Shown here: positions 6,800-15,735 of the stretch, piece after piece | Position numbering within the stretch: position 1 is the first letter of the stretch | Layout: every line of letters begins with the position of its first letter | DNA from: Actinomycetes bacterium | GTDB lineage: Bacteria; Actinomycetota; Acidimicrobiia; Spongiisociales; UBA5794 | NCBI GenBank assembly: GCA_024638645.1 | Contig: JAHEJX010000006.1 | Location: 1 to 64,000 of the forward strand | Length of the DNA: 64,000 nucleotides | Reading direction: 5' to 3' | Translations under genes and position numbers: made by a program | Notes under the pieces: generated by a model | Database searches by the model: none | Seen by the model: the letters and a program-made list of their open reading frames with translations, nothing else | Told to the model about the DNA's origin: nothing

Positions 6800-7996
6800 T
6801 CAATCGTCAGGCTGCTCGGGGACCACACACGATGACGTGCTGGCGGTGCCGGCGCTGGATGTGAACAGCTCGGGTTCGTTCACATCTTCTCCGAACTCCG
6901 GAGTAGTGAGAAAGCGCACAATTCCCCGGTATACGGCCTCGGCATATGCCTGGCGAAACTCATCGGTCCGCAACAACGCCTCCTCTTCGGGCTCGGAGAT
7001 ATAGGCGCCCTCCACGATGACAGCCGGCATGTTCGCCCTGCGCAGCAACCCGTAGTAGTCGGTGTCGGTCTCAGGGTCGATACGTGCCCTCGCCCCCCGG
7101 ATCACCCCGCCCTTCCAGTCGACGTCGAAGTCTTGGAAGCTGAGCAGCAGCTCCTGATGGATGAGCGAGGCGAGTCGGTCACTGTCTTCGACAGACCACG
7201 CATAGAAGACCTCGCTGCCAGGACCTTCAGGATCCGCTGTGGGAACGGTGTTGTGGTGGATTGAGACAAAAGCATCTGCCCCGGCGGTGTTGGCAATGTG
7301 GCTGCGGTAAGCGAGTCCCAGCTCGTAGTCGCCGTCGAGGGGCCCGGCCGGGTCGCGCGTCAGGAATACGGCATCCACAGCCGGGACGGTGCTACCTGCG
7401 ACGACATCGCCTGTGGTCCAATTCACATCATGCGAACTGAGCAGGAGATCGCGCAGACGCACCGAGACGTCGAGGTTCACGTCCTTTTCGGACAAGCCGG
7501 TCGGGCCCACCCCACCCCAGTCGCGGGAACCATGGCCGGGGTCGACGACGATAGTTGCACGAGCAAGGTTGGCCTGGCCGGCCGGTCCGGCGCTCCGCGC
7601 CTTTGGAATCACGTCAACGTCGGTCTCCCTCACCCACACAACGTCATTGCATGTGTTGACGACTTCGAGGAAGTTGCCCTCCCGGCTGTCGAAGCCAAGC
7701 AGCACGCCCTCGTGGATCAAGTACTCGCGAGGGCCCCCGGGCGCGGCGAAGACAGGGGCGCCTCCCGGCGGGATCTTCGCCAGGCCGACAGACGTCACAG
7801 GAGCCCTTGTCGTGGGAGGAGTCGTCACTGACGTCGATGGCGCCAGCGGTGCGGTAGTAGACGGGGCCGTCGGCGCGACGGTGGCGACGCTGCGGGCGGC
7901 GCCCTGCGAGGTGATCATTTCCCCTGCACAAGCCGTAGCGGCGAGGGAAAGACAGGTGAGTGCTATCGCGGCGCGGAAGGACATTGCAGGGCGCAT
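6800..7996 (-). CDS. Secreted N-acetylmuramoyl-L-alanine amidase (Amidase_3)
   Basis: A 398-residue protein from the ATG at 7996 (7984 is an alternative). It has a lipoprotein signal (CLSLAATAC), then a Thr/Pro-rich linker (about 35-70) typical of wall-spanning tethers. Residues about 80-130 may be an SH3-like wall-binding region. The catalytic domain carries the zinc ligands of Amidase_3: His in VVDPGHGSRD, Glu in GLSEKDVNLD, His in SIHHN, and the catalytic Glu in VIVEGAYIS. It hydrolyses the amide bond between MurNAc and the stem peptide, for cell separation or wall turnover. Followed by a terminator. Confidence 0.9.
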   Translation of the reverse strand: MRPAMSFRAAIALTCLSLAATACAGEMITSQGAARSVATVAPTAPSTTAPLAPSTSVTTPPTTRAPVTSVGLAKIPPGGAPVFAAPGGPREYLIHEGVLLGFDSREGNFLEVVNTCNDVVWVRETDVDVIPKARSAGPAGQANLARATIVVDPGHGSRDWGGVGPTGLSEKDVNLDVSVRLRDLLLSSHDVNWTTGDVVAGSTVPAVDAVFLTRDPAGPLDGDYELGLAYRSHIANTAGADAFVSIHHNTVPTADPEGPGSEVFYAWSVEDSDRLASLIHQELLLSFQDFDVDWKGGVIRGARARIDPETDTDYYGLLRRANMPAVIVEGAYISEPEEEALLRTDEFRQAYAEAVYRGIVRFLTTPEFGEDVNEPELFTSSAGTASTSSCVVPEQPDD

Positions 7997-8038
7997 TATT
8001 ACCGTCGTGTGGGCGTACTCAGCTTCGCTTGCCTGGGC

Positions 8039-9583
8039 TCACAGACGTCGTGCCACGGATTTCATCTCCATGAACAGGCGTAGGTAGTCAGGGCCCCCTG
8101 CCTTGGCGTTCGACCCCGACATATTGAATCCACCGAACGGCTGGATGCCCACGAGCGCACCCGTGATCTTGCGATTCAGATAGAGGTTCCCGACATGGAA
8201 CTCGCGGATGGCCCTTTGCAGGTTGTCTTCACTCGTTGAGTGGAGTCCGCCCGTCAGTCCGAATTCAGTTCCATTGGCAATAGCGAGGGCATCTTCGAAA
8301 TCGGCGGCTTTGATCACCGAAAGCACCGGCCCGAATATCTCGTGCTGGGCGAGTCGAGAGTTGGGTGCAACATCGGCGAAGATCGTCGGCTCGATATAGA
8401 AGCCACCGTCCTTGTCGATGGCCGAGCCTCCAGCAACCATGGCTGCCTCGGTGCGTCCGCTTTCTATCTCGCTCAGGATCGAGCGATGCTGTGCTGCCGA
8501 AATCACGGGACCCACTGCGCAGTTCTCAACGCCAGGGCCAATACTCAAGTTTGCCGTGAGGTCGAGCACCCTATCGAGTACGTGGTCGTAGATCTCTTCG
8601 ACGAGGATGAGCCGAGAGCATGCCGAGCACTTCTGGCCTTGGAATCCGTAGGCGCTGCGAACTGCGTCTGCTGCGGCCGCTTCGAGGTCCGCTGTTTCAT
8701 CGACGATGAGGGCGTCTTTGCCACCCATCTCCATGTAGGAGCGCTTCAACCAGCGCTGGCCGGGATGGACCTTGGCGGACCGTTCGGCAATTCGTAGTCC
8801 AACCTCTTTCGACCCGGTGAAGTTCACAAAGCGTGTGCGGGGATCGTCGACAAGCGCATCGCCAATGGTGCCACCGGACCCGGGTAGGTAGTTGATGACA
8901 CCGGGCGGCACGCCGGCTGCAATCGCAGCTTCCATGAACATTGCCCCAATCATCGGGGTGTTCGATGCCGGTTTGAGGACGACCGTATTGCCCGCCGCGA
9001 CAGGGCCGACCGTCATGCCGCACAGGATGGCGAGCGGGAAGTTCCAAGGTGGGATGACGACGCCGGCTCCGAGCGCCATGAGGAACGACTCGTTGGTCTC
9101 ACCAGGGAATTCGTAGACCGCAACTGGTGCGGCCATATCGATCGCCTGATGAGCGTAATAGCGGCAAAAATCGATCGCTTCTGCAGTGTCGGCTTCAGAT
9201 TCTGCGTAGTTCTTGCCTGCTTCGAGTGTCATCCACGCCGAGAACTCGTGGATGCGATCTTCCATGATGTCGCCGATTCGATGGATGATCTCGGCCCTTG
9301 CGGAGGCCGGCGTCGCAGCCCAAGCCGGAAACGCCTCCCACGCTGCCGCCAGGGCCGCTTCTGCATCGGCCACCGTTCCTGCCGCCGCGTTGGCGACTGC
9401 CATCTCCGGCTGAGCAGGGTTGACGGAGACTATTGAAGCCGCCGGCTCTCGCGTGTCGCCTCCGATTATCACGGGAGCGATACCGGGCACTTGGGACAGC
9501 ACGGAAGTCAAGGCGGTCTCGTAAGATCTGCGAGGCTCGTCCTGGGTGAAATCGGAATAAGCGACTGGGGCATATGGCTTCAC
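8039..9583 (-). CDS. L-glutamate gamma-semialdehyde (P5C) dehydrogenase
   Basis: About 514 residues from the GTG at 9583. That start is set by a strong ribosome binding site, AAGGAGG, ending 10 nt upstream; an ATG at 9622 lies before it. An NAD-dependent aldehyde dehydrogenase of the RocA/PruA type: PPWNFPLAI, NTVVLKPAS, FTGSKEVG, catalytic Glu in MEMGGKDA and nucleophilic Cys in GQKCSACSR. It converts glutamate semialdehyde (from proline or arginine catabolism) to glutamate. No proline dehydrogenase is adjacent. It is divergent from a response regulator. Confidence 0.9.
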   Translation of the reverse strand: MKPYAPVAYSDFTQDEPRRSYETALTSVLSQVPGIAPVIIGGDTREPAASIVSVNPAQPEMAVANAAAGTVADAEAALAAAWEAFPAWAATPASARAEIIHRIGDIMEDRIHEFSAWMTLEAGKNYAESEADTAEAIDFCRYYAHQAIDMAAPVAVYEFPGETNESFLMALGAGVVIPPWNFPLAILCGMTVGPVAAGNTVVLKPASNTPMIGAMFMEAAIAAGVPPGVINYLPGSGGTIGDALVDDPRTRFVNFTGSKEVGLRIAERSAKVHPGQRWLKRSYMEMGGKDALIVDETADLEAAAADAVRSAYGFQGQKCSACSRLILVEEIYDHVLDRVLDLTANLSIGPGVENCAVGPVISAAQHRSILSEIESGRTEAAMVAGGSAIDKDGGFYIEPTIFADVAPNSRLAQHEIFGPVLSVIKAADFEDALAIANGTEFGLTGGLHSTSEDNLQRAIREFHVGNLYLNRKITGALVGIQPFGGFNMSGSNAKAGGPDYLRLFMEMKSVARRL

Positions 9584-9590
9584 TGTGCGA

Positions 9591-9600
9591 TTTCCTCCTT
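9591..9600 (-). promoter_or_regulatory. Strong ribosome binding site fixing the P5C dehydrogenase start
   Basis: The minus-strand reading is AAGGAGGAAA, near-perfect anti-16S complement, about 7-10 nt before the GTG at 9583-9581. Few genes in this window have a Shine-Dalgarno of this strength. Confidence 0.8.
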
Positions 9601-9670
9601 GGATTTCACCGGCACGAGCCAAGGCTACGCCAACTCAGCCCTGGTGAGCCACAAGAAACGGTTGAAGGTT

Positions 9671-10066
9671 GTGGGAACAATCACCGATATTGCCATTGTG
9701 AATCACCGAGTGCTGGTCATCGAAGACTCTGCGAGCGTGCGCCGCCTCATCGAGGTATGCCTCCGCGTGCTCGATGTCGAGCTGTCTGCGGCCGAAGATG
9801 GGCTGCGTGGCCTCGAACTCGCCAAGGCAGCGACGCCAGATGCCGTCGTGCTCGATATCGGCCTACCCGAAATGGATGGGTGGGAAGTTTTGAGGCGCCT
9901 TCGGTCGGATGAGGCAACGGCCGACGTCAAGGTGTTGATTCTCACGGCTCACGCTCAACCCGAGGTCGCCGAGCAGGCTGTTGCCGGCGGGGCCGACGAC
10001 TTCATGACGAAGCCGTTCCGGCCTACCGAGCTGCGCGAACGCATCGAAAAGCTGCTCGCCGGCTAA
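9671..10066 (+). CDS. Single-domain (CheY-like) response regulator
   Basis: Start is a GTG at 9671 (with GAAGG just upstream) or GTG at 9698; earlier in-frame starts would overlap the divergent dehydrogenase. The product is just a receiver domain of about 122 residues: acidic pair ED in VLVIEDSASVRRL, phosphoacceptor Asp in VVLDIGLPEMDG, and Lys in DFMTKPF. There is no output domain, so it must act by protein contact or as a phosphorelay intermediate. No kinase is adjacent. Stop is followed 43 nt later by the lipid kinase gene on the same strand. Confidence 0.88.
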   Translation: MGTITDIAIVNHRVLVIEDSASVRRLIEVCLRVLDVELSAAEDGLRGLELAKAATPDAVVLDIGLPEMDGWEVLRRLRSDEATADVKVLILTAHAQPEVAEQAVAGGADDFMTKPFRPTELRERIEKLLAG

Positions 10067-10109
10067 CCGCCGCCGACCATGCTTCCCCCACCGGTTACGC
10101 TGCGCGTCT

Positions 10110-11015
10110 ATGGCGCGCCTCCTGATCATTGCCAATCCAGCGGCTTCCGGCTTTACCGGTGCCGCGGTGCGAATCGTGAAGCGAGCCCTCTCAGCGCAGT
10201 ACGAGGTAGACACTGACTGGCCGACATCAGCCGACGGATCGCGCCGAGCTGCAGCAGGCGCAGCCGCTGCCGGCTACGACGTCGTCGCTGCCATGGGCGG
10301 CGACGGAGTGGCTCATCATGTCGCCAACGGGCTCGTGCACACCAACACCGCACTCGCCTTGATCCCAGCCGGCACAACCAATGTGTTGGCGCGCATCATC
10401 GGGCAGCCGACCAAGCCGTCGAAGGCCGCTGCAGCCATCCTCAACAGCACGGCCCGGCCTATGACACTCGTACACGTGACGGACGGCAAGCGCTCGGACC
10501 ATGCCCTCTTTGCTCTCGGAGTCGGTTTCGATGCCGACATGGTCCGGGAGTCTGAAAAGCGCCCCCACTCGAAGGGCAAGATCGGCTCATTGCATTACGT
10601 TCGATCATCCATTTCCGTGGCACTGCGCGACTACCGGGCCAAGCCGGCCAACCTGATTGCAACGTGCGACGGTGACACATTTCACGCGGTAACCGTGATG
10701 GTTCAGATCCATGACACATACACGTACTTCGGTCCGCTGGCCCTCAGCCTCACTAGAGACATGAGCGACGGTCCCGTGGCGATGGCGACGAGCGACCTCC
10801 GGGTGCGCCGTGCCGTGGCGATTGCAGGAACGGCGGCCTTGAGACGAGACCTGGCAAAGCGCAACGGAGTCAGACTGTGGTCCGGATTCAAGAAGTTGAT
10901 AGTCGAAGCCGACCCAGGAGCTTCGCTGCAAGCAGACGGGGATTTCCTCGGAGTCGGCGAGTACTTCGAGATAACGCCTGCGCCAGATGCCTTGCGGATG
11001 ATGCTGCCGGTTTAG
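10110..11015 (+). CDS. Diacylglycerol/lipid kinase family protein (DAGK_cat)
   Basis: 301 residues. The N-terminus LLIIANPAASG and the nucleotide-binding MGGDGVAHHV and PAGTTNVLAR segments are hallmarks of the YegS/DgkB/sphingosine-kinase fold; a C-terminal beta-sandwich includes ADGDFLG. It uses ATP to phosphorylate a lipid such as diacylglycerol, or may make a phospholipid precursor; substrate cannot be told from sequence. It is cytosolic and membrane peripheral. Its TAG stop overlaps by 4 nt (TTAG) with the stop of the convergent GTPase gene. Confidence 0.87.
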   Translation: MARLLIIANPAASGFTGAAVRIVKRALSAQYEVDTDWPTSADGSRRAAAGAAAAGYDVVAAMGGDGVAHHVANGLVHTNTALALIPAGTTNVLARIIGQPTKPSKAAAAILNSTARPMTLVHVTDGKRSDHALFALGVGFDADMVRESEKRPHSKGKIGSLHYVRSSISVALRDYRAKPANLIATCDGDTFHAVTVMVQIHDTYTYFGPLALSLTRDMSDGPVAMATSDLRVRRAVAIAGTAALRRDLAKRNGVRLWSGFKKLIVEADPGASLQADGDFLGVGEYFEITPAPDALRMMLPV

Positions 11016-12199
11016 CCGCCGGGTGAGTAGCGATCCCGCAACTGGTGGGTGGCGACGACTCCGCTGGCGAGCGTGGCCGCAAACACGCCTCTGCGCCAAA
11101 TGAGTCGACGCAGCGGCTCGCCGAGCGAGGCCTCGAGACGGGCCGCGATGTCGGCAGTGCTCGTCTCGTCTGTCGCCAGCTTCATGTCGACGGCATGTTC
11201 GATCCGCTCCGATGGAAACTTCTCTCTCAGATCTGCGCCCAGAGTTGGCCCGACCTCCGTCGCCAGCGCCGTAACCAGATCTTCGAGCCGGCTGATGGCG
11301 TCTTCCCTGGCCGCCGGTCCAGGGTGAGCCAACAACTCTTGCGCCGAAGCGTCACGGGCCTTCGTCCATCGTTCCTCGAAGTCGACCCCTCCGCCAGAGC
11401 GGGCCACAGCTGATTCTCCGAGCCGATCGAGGATCGTTGCCAAATCGTTGATCGCCTTGCCCATTGCAACTCGCTTCACGTCGACCTCTTCTGCGAGGTG
11501 AGCAACAACCTGTTCAATACCCATCCGAGCGCCTACCGGCGGGTCGGCGGCAACCGGGAATAGGACCGGCCGTTTGAAGCCGTCGTGCCGTAGCGCTGCG
11601 ATCAAATCGCTGCGAACCACGTCGACATCGCCTGCCGGCAACAGATCGATCTTGTTGAGAACGAAGAGGAACTGCTCTTCGAATGCCGCAAGCGGGCTGA
11701 GAAAGTGCTCGTGGAGGACATCGTCGTGGTATTTCTCAGGATCCATGATCCAGAGAACCGCATCCACGTGCGGAAGCAACTCTTCGACCATCTGTCTATG
11801 CCAGTCGGCAATAGAGTCGATATCGGGCAGGTCTATCAGCGCGATGTTGGGGAGTTTGTTTTGCAGCACCCGCTGAGTGATGCCGAGATCGTCAAGCAGT
11901 CGTTCTACGCCCTCCGATCGTTCTTGCGGTATCCAGGCCAATGGCGTCTGGGTGTGGGGCCGCAGAATGGATACGCCGGCAACGTCTTCGTCTGCAATTG
12001 CGTTGAGAAAACTCGACTTGCCGCTCCCGGTGCCTCCAGCCAGAGCCACAACGAGGATCTCTCCGAAGTGGCCCTTGCGGCCCCGTAAACCTTCCACCCG
12101 TGACTGAGCTTCAGCAATTACCTCGGCCGGTGCGTTACCTGTGCTTCTCGAAACGGCCAGCTCGACGGTGTCGATGAGCTCGAGGATCGCTCGATTCAC
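11012..12199 (-). CDS. Dynamin-like/YfjP-type GTPase, second of a coupled pair
   Basis: 395 residues. GTPase motifs: P-loop GGTGSGKSSF at about 55-64, G3 LIDLPDIDS, G4 VLNKIDLL. A long helical C-terminal region follows, ending in a hydrophobic stretch near 370-385 (GVFAATLASGVVATH). The ATG overlaps the stop of the upstream GTPase as ATGA, so the two are made together. Paired bacterial dynamins (DynA/DynB, IniA/IniC) remodel membranes at septa or under wall stress; a similar role here is inference. Tail-to-tail 4-nt overlap with the lipid kinase. Confidence 0.8.
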   Translation of the reverse strand: MNRAILELIDTVELAVSRSTGNAPAEVIAEAQSRVEGLRGRKGHFGEILVVALAGGTGSGKSSFLNAIADEDVAGVSILRPHTQTPLAWIPQERSEGVERLLDDLGITQRVLQNKLPNIALIDLPDIDSIADWHRQMVEELLPHVDAVLWIMDPEKYHDDVLHEHFLSPLAAFEEQFLFVLNKIDLLPAGDVDVVRSDLIAALRHDGFKRPVLFPVAADPPVGARMGIEQVVAHLAEEVDVKRVAMGKAINDLATILDRLGESAVARSGGGVDFEERWTKARDASAQELLAHPGPAAREDAISRLEDLVTALATEVGPTLGADLREKFPSERIEHAVDMKLATDETSTADIAARLEASLGEPLRRLIWRRGVFAATLASGVVATHQLRDRYSPGG

Positions 12200-13908
12200 G
12201 AATCGGGCTCCGAACTGCCCGCGTCCGCGACAGCCTCGAGTTTCCTGTACAGCTCCTCGCCGCCGAGCTCTATAACAGTCGAGCCTTCTGCGATTTCGAT
12301 GGTGACTACTTCGTCCGGCGCGCTCTCGACAATCTCGACCTCGTCAATCGGCTCTGACCACGACCCGGGGATCTGGCCGGCAAGATCGTCGAGGCGCTCA
12401 TCGAGAATGTCGGCGCGATCGACGATCGCCGCATAGATGTCCTCTAGTCCGTCCGATCCGAGGTAGCGGGTGAACCGCTCGGCGTCGGCGGCAAGCGCTT
12501 TGCGCATGGCCTCGGAGAGTTCGGCACGCGCGGTAGCTATCAGATTGCTCCCGCCATCACGAAAGCGGCGATGCAGCAGACGTGGCATTTCGTCGCGGCC
12601 ATCGAGCACTGCCCGCCACGCTTCCTGAACCGTTCTCGTCCTGATGCTGCGCCATCGCATGCGGCGCGGTTTGGCATGAGATGTGACCAATGTCTCCAGG
12701 CCGGCGTGCCAGCCTTGCAGAGCCAGGGCAGCTGCCTGCGTAGTGTCGGCTCCGTGGCGCCACAGGGCCACTCCGGCACCGGAAACGAGCTCAATCGACT
12801 CATCATGTTTGGCCCACTCGGAGGCTGCTGCGTGGGCCGCAGTGCCCGCTCGGCGAGTGATCATTCCCGCGATATCTCCCTGAGCGCTATCCCATGTGAT
12901 GTAAGACGATGTGACGGCCAACTCGCCCGATTCAAGGTGTCGATCGAGCAGACTGGCCTGCTTTTCGTAGGCCGAAGCAACGGCATCAAGCAGCTTCTTG
13001 ACGACCGGGAGCTCGGCAGCCATCGGCCTGGTTAGCGAACGGGCCCGCTCGGCGACCATGCGAGCAGTGGCATATACGGTCTCGTCCACGAGCCCGTGGC
13101 GATACACCGGATCGGCCACTTCGGCCAACTCCTTTCTGATCGCCGCCACCCCGTCGGCGTCGAGGCCGCCGATTGCGAGATCGATGTCACCTTCTGCGAT
13201 TCCGAACAGCAGCGACGAGTCGGCCGCAGCAAGCAGCTCGCGGTGATAGAGCCGTGTGGCCAAGTCGTCGAGCAGGGCCTGTTGGGCTTCGATGTCCGCG
13301 GGAAGCCGGTTCATCACGAACAAGATTGGTATTCCGCGACGTCTGGTGCTCTTCAGGAAGTTCCAGGCCAGTCCGTCGGCGTATCGGCTCGGTGTTGTGA
13401 CGAAGATACATAGATCGGCGATGGCCACGGCGTGGGCTGCGATGCCGCTCGAGTCGAGGCTGAGCGGAGGTGTGTCCACCAGCGTCAGGTGTGCGGTGAG
13501 CGAGCTCTCTCCGAGAACAAGGTGCGACTCGTCACCCAGATGTTGGGCAGCCCTCTCTATGAAGTCATTCCAGTGTCCGGCGCGATGGGAAGCGTCGGCC
13601 CAGACAACGGGATCGATCGTCGTCGGCCTCACGACGCCGGCCTCGGACACATGACTCTGTGCAATCGAGTTGAGCAACGTCGATTTTCCGACCCCGCTGG
13701 CCCCGACGATCGCAGCGACGATTGGAGCATCTGGAGCCCCGATTCTCGGTTCGAGATAGCCATCGAACGTGGACATGATCTCGTCACGCTCCGCGCGAAA
13801 CGCATCTGCGGTACTCCCGGGGAGAAGCATCGACGTATCGCGGAGGAGATCGGTCAATCTGGCGAGATCCGCTCCAATGGCGGCGAGATCGAGGGGGTCC
13901 ATCGGCAT
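12196..13908 (-). CDS. Dynamin-like GTPase, first of a coupled pair
   Basis: About 570 residues from the ATG at 13908 (ATG at 13902 also possible; an upstream ATG at 13977 would run into the mca gene). P-loop GASGVGKSTLL, G3 LVDTPPLS, G4 FVMNRLP. The middle and C-terminal parts are long amphipathic helices; the last about 60 residues are strongly acidic. No clear transmembrane segment. Operon with the GTPase at 11012-12199 through an ATGA overlap, and 46 nt downstream of mca. Likely forms hetero-oligomers with its partner. Family call is good, function inferred. Confidence 0.8.
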   Translation of the reverse strand: MPMDPLDLAAIGADLARLTDLLRDTSMLLPGSTADAFRAERDEIMSTFDGYLEPRIGAPDAPIVAAIVGASGVGKSTLLNSIAQSHVSEAGVVRPTTIDPVVWADASHRAGHWNDFIERAAQHLGDESHLVLGESSLTAHLTLVDTPPLSLDSSGIAAHAVAIADLCIFVTTPSRYADGLAWNFLKSTRRRGIPILFVMNRLPADIEAQQALLDDLATRLYHRELLAAADSSLLFGIAEGDIDLAIGGLDADGVAAIRKELAEVADPVYRHGLVDETVYATARMVAERARSLTRPMAAELPVVKKLLDAVASAYEKQASLLDRHLESGELAVTSSYITWDSAQGDIAGMITRRAGTAAHAAASEWAKHDESIELVSGAGVALWRHGADTTQAAALALQGWHAGLETLVTSHAKPRRMRWRSIRTRTVQEAWRAVLDGRDEMPRLLHRRFRDGGSNLIATARAELSEAMRKALAADAERFTRYLGSDGLEDIYAAIVDRADILDERLDDLAGQIPGSWSEPIDEVEIVESAPDEVVTIEIAEGSTVIELGGEELYRKLEAVADAGSSEPDS

Positions 13909-13954
13909 GGCCCGATTACAGCACAAGCAGTGGCGATCGTCTTGAACGCGAAAC

Positions 13955-14806
13955 TCACCCCACTGCGATGCCGTCAAACAGGTTCTTCTCGTCGGGTTCG
14001 ACGGTCACACGCGTCGCGAGCAATTCGAAATCCTCATAGGGGTATGTGTCGACCACGAGATCGACCGGCACATGGAACCAGAATCCATCGGGATCGACCT
14101 GGGTGCGGTGGGCCCGCAAGGCGTCGCGTCCCCGACTCAGCGTGGCTGATACGTCTACTGATGTGACCCGCTTGCCGATGTCGGCCACCGGGTCCATTCG
14201 CTCCATCCAGTCTGCGAAGGGCGACTCCCCCGTCCTGGTGAGCATCGCCTCGTGTAATGCGGTCAGCCGGGCCACCGAGAACATCGGGGCATACAGCTTC
14301 TTGACCGCCCACGGCTCACCTAGCTCCGGACCGAACGAGGGATCAGCGGCGGCGGTGAAAACGTCTACGCCATAACGGTGAATCGCCAGGTGGTCGGGGT
14401 GGGGGTAGCGCTCGTGCGAGTCGTAACCGAGCAGGACATGCGGGCGCTCGCGCCGCACAATCTCAACGAGTCGAGCCAATACCTCGGCTTCGTCGACGTT
14501 GGTGAAGGCATCCGCTCTGGCGTTGTCTTCTGTATCCGGCATTCCAGAGTCGCGGTAGCCGAGGAGGATCACCTCCTCGTAGCCGATGATCGCAGCCGCC
14601 TCGGCCAGCTCCTGCCGCCTGATCTCCGGCAGGTTCTTCTTGACGCCGGGCTTGTCCATTGCCGGGTTGAGGATGTCACCGGCCTCGCCGCCCGTGGCGG
14701 TGACGAGGACGGCCCTGACACCGTCGTCGATGTATTTGGCAACGGTGGCGGCCCCTTTGGAACTCTCATCGTCGGGGTGAGCGTGTAGCGCGAGCAGTCG
14801 AAACAT
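13955..14806 (-). CDS. mca: Mycothiol S-conjugate amidase
   Basis: 283 residues. The N-terminus LLALHAHPDDESSKGAAT is the signature that separates Mca from other LmbE/PIG-L deacetylases; the zinc ligands are in AHPDDE and HPDH (YPHPDHLAIH). Mca cleaves the amide of mycothiol-toxin conjugates, releasing a mercapturic acid for export. Its presence implies that the organism makes mycothiol. First gene in the mca-GTPase-GTPase run on the minus strand. Length fits the family (about 285-290). Confidence 0.88.
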   Translation of the reverse strand: MFRLLALHAHPDDESSKGAATVAKYIDDGVRAVLVTATGGEAGDILNPAMDKPGVKKNLPEIRRQELAEAAAIIGYEEVILLGYRDSGMPDTEDNARADAFTNVDEAEVLARLVEIVRRERPHVLLGYDSHERYPHPDHLAIHRYGVDVFTAAADPSFGPELGEPWAVKKLYAPMFSVARLTALHEAMLTRTGESPFADWMERMDPVADIGKRVTSVDVSATLSRGRDALRAHRTQVDPDGFWFHVPVDLVVDTYPYEDFELLATRVTVEPDEKNLFDGIAVG

Positions 14807-14830
14807 AGGTCGGGCAGTATGGCACGGCGC

Positions 14831-15601
14831 CTAGGCGCTCAGAACCCGCAGCGCGGTCACGCCCTCCTCGCACTCCTCATGCAGCGGGCAGTACCTGCAG
14901 CCCGGACCGCCGCGCAGGGGGACCGTCGCTGGATCGGCAAAGCCGCCACGTAGCGTGGCGATCATCCCAGACAATTTGCGAGCGGTATCCGCGGCGGAGC
15001 CCATCGAAGGGACGGTCACATGTCGCTCCCCGGAGGCGACCGATGCCGCCTCGACAAAAGCCGGCAACTCGCCCCTGACGAGGCCCCACAACAGAGCATA
15101 GAAATCGAGCTGATCCTCAGCACCACCGAGAGATCCGGTCTTCCAATCGACGAGGCGAACGCCACGAGAGTCGTCGAACACGGCGTCCACTCGTCCCCGC
15201 AATACGACCCCGGACCCGACGTTGCACTCGAGCTGTTCCTCGACACCTAAGCAGCCGTCTGTGGACACCAGCTGAAACCGTTTGTACAGCACGCCCACTT
15301 CCGCAATAACCCCGCGTAACTCGCTGGGCCTCAACTGGAGGCTGCCGAGCTTCGGATTCATCGCCTGCCCGATTTCCTCTCGGCAGGCCGATGTGAAGTT
15401 TTCGTGAGGGACTGGACCGGAGTTGAGGTGACGGGCGAAGATCCTGTGCGCCAGCATTCCCGAAAACGAGGATCGGCTGTCGGGGCCGTAGGTGCCCTGC
15501 ACGTTCGCAAGAGCCTGCCCCGGGCACCGCAGAAACGTTGTGTAGAGGGTCGCCGAGATACTCAGCGGCTCTCCGGGCGGCACTGCAGGAAACTCGATCA
15601 C
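14831..15601 (-). CDS. RecB/Cas4-like PD-(D/E)XK nuclease with probable Fe-S cluster
   Basis: 256 residues. The nuclease core shows GRVDAVFDDSRG then LVDWKTGS, the D...(D/E)xK active-site pattern. One Cys near residue 26 (FLRCPGQ) and three at the C-terminus (GCRYCPLHEEC) match the four-Cys Fe-S staple of Cas4/AddB-type nucleases. There is no helicase domain and no cas genes nearby, so it is a stand-alone RecB-like exonuclease, probably in DNA repair. Divergent from the VanW gene, 134 nt apart. Confidence 0.85.
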   Translation of the reverse strand: MIEFPAVPPGEPLSISATLYTTFLRCPGQALANVQGTYGPDSRSSFSGMLAHRIFARHLNSGPVPHENFTSACREEIGQAMNPKLGSLQLRPSELRGVIAEVGVLYKRFQLVSTDGCLGVEEQLECNVGSGVVLRGRVDAVFDDSRGVRLVDWKTGSLGGAEDQLDFYALLWGLVRGELPAFVEAASVASGERHVTVPSMGSAADTARKLSGMIATLRGGFADPATVPLRGGPGCRYCPLHEECEEGVTALRVLSA

Positions 15602-15735
15602 CGGGCAATCGTACGTATTGACCGCGAGATGTGGTGGAATTGACTAAAGCGTGTGGCCAGTAAACTCCATGCCGGTCGTTGAACAGTGCCAGGAGCTCCG
15701 ACCAAAACACCCCACGGTCCCGCACGTCATTTCGG

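Noticed and set aside
14831-15601. CRISPR-associated Cas4
   Set aside because: The fold and Cys pattern fit Cas4, but no repeats, cas1 or other cas genes are present.
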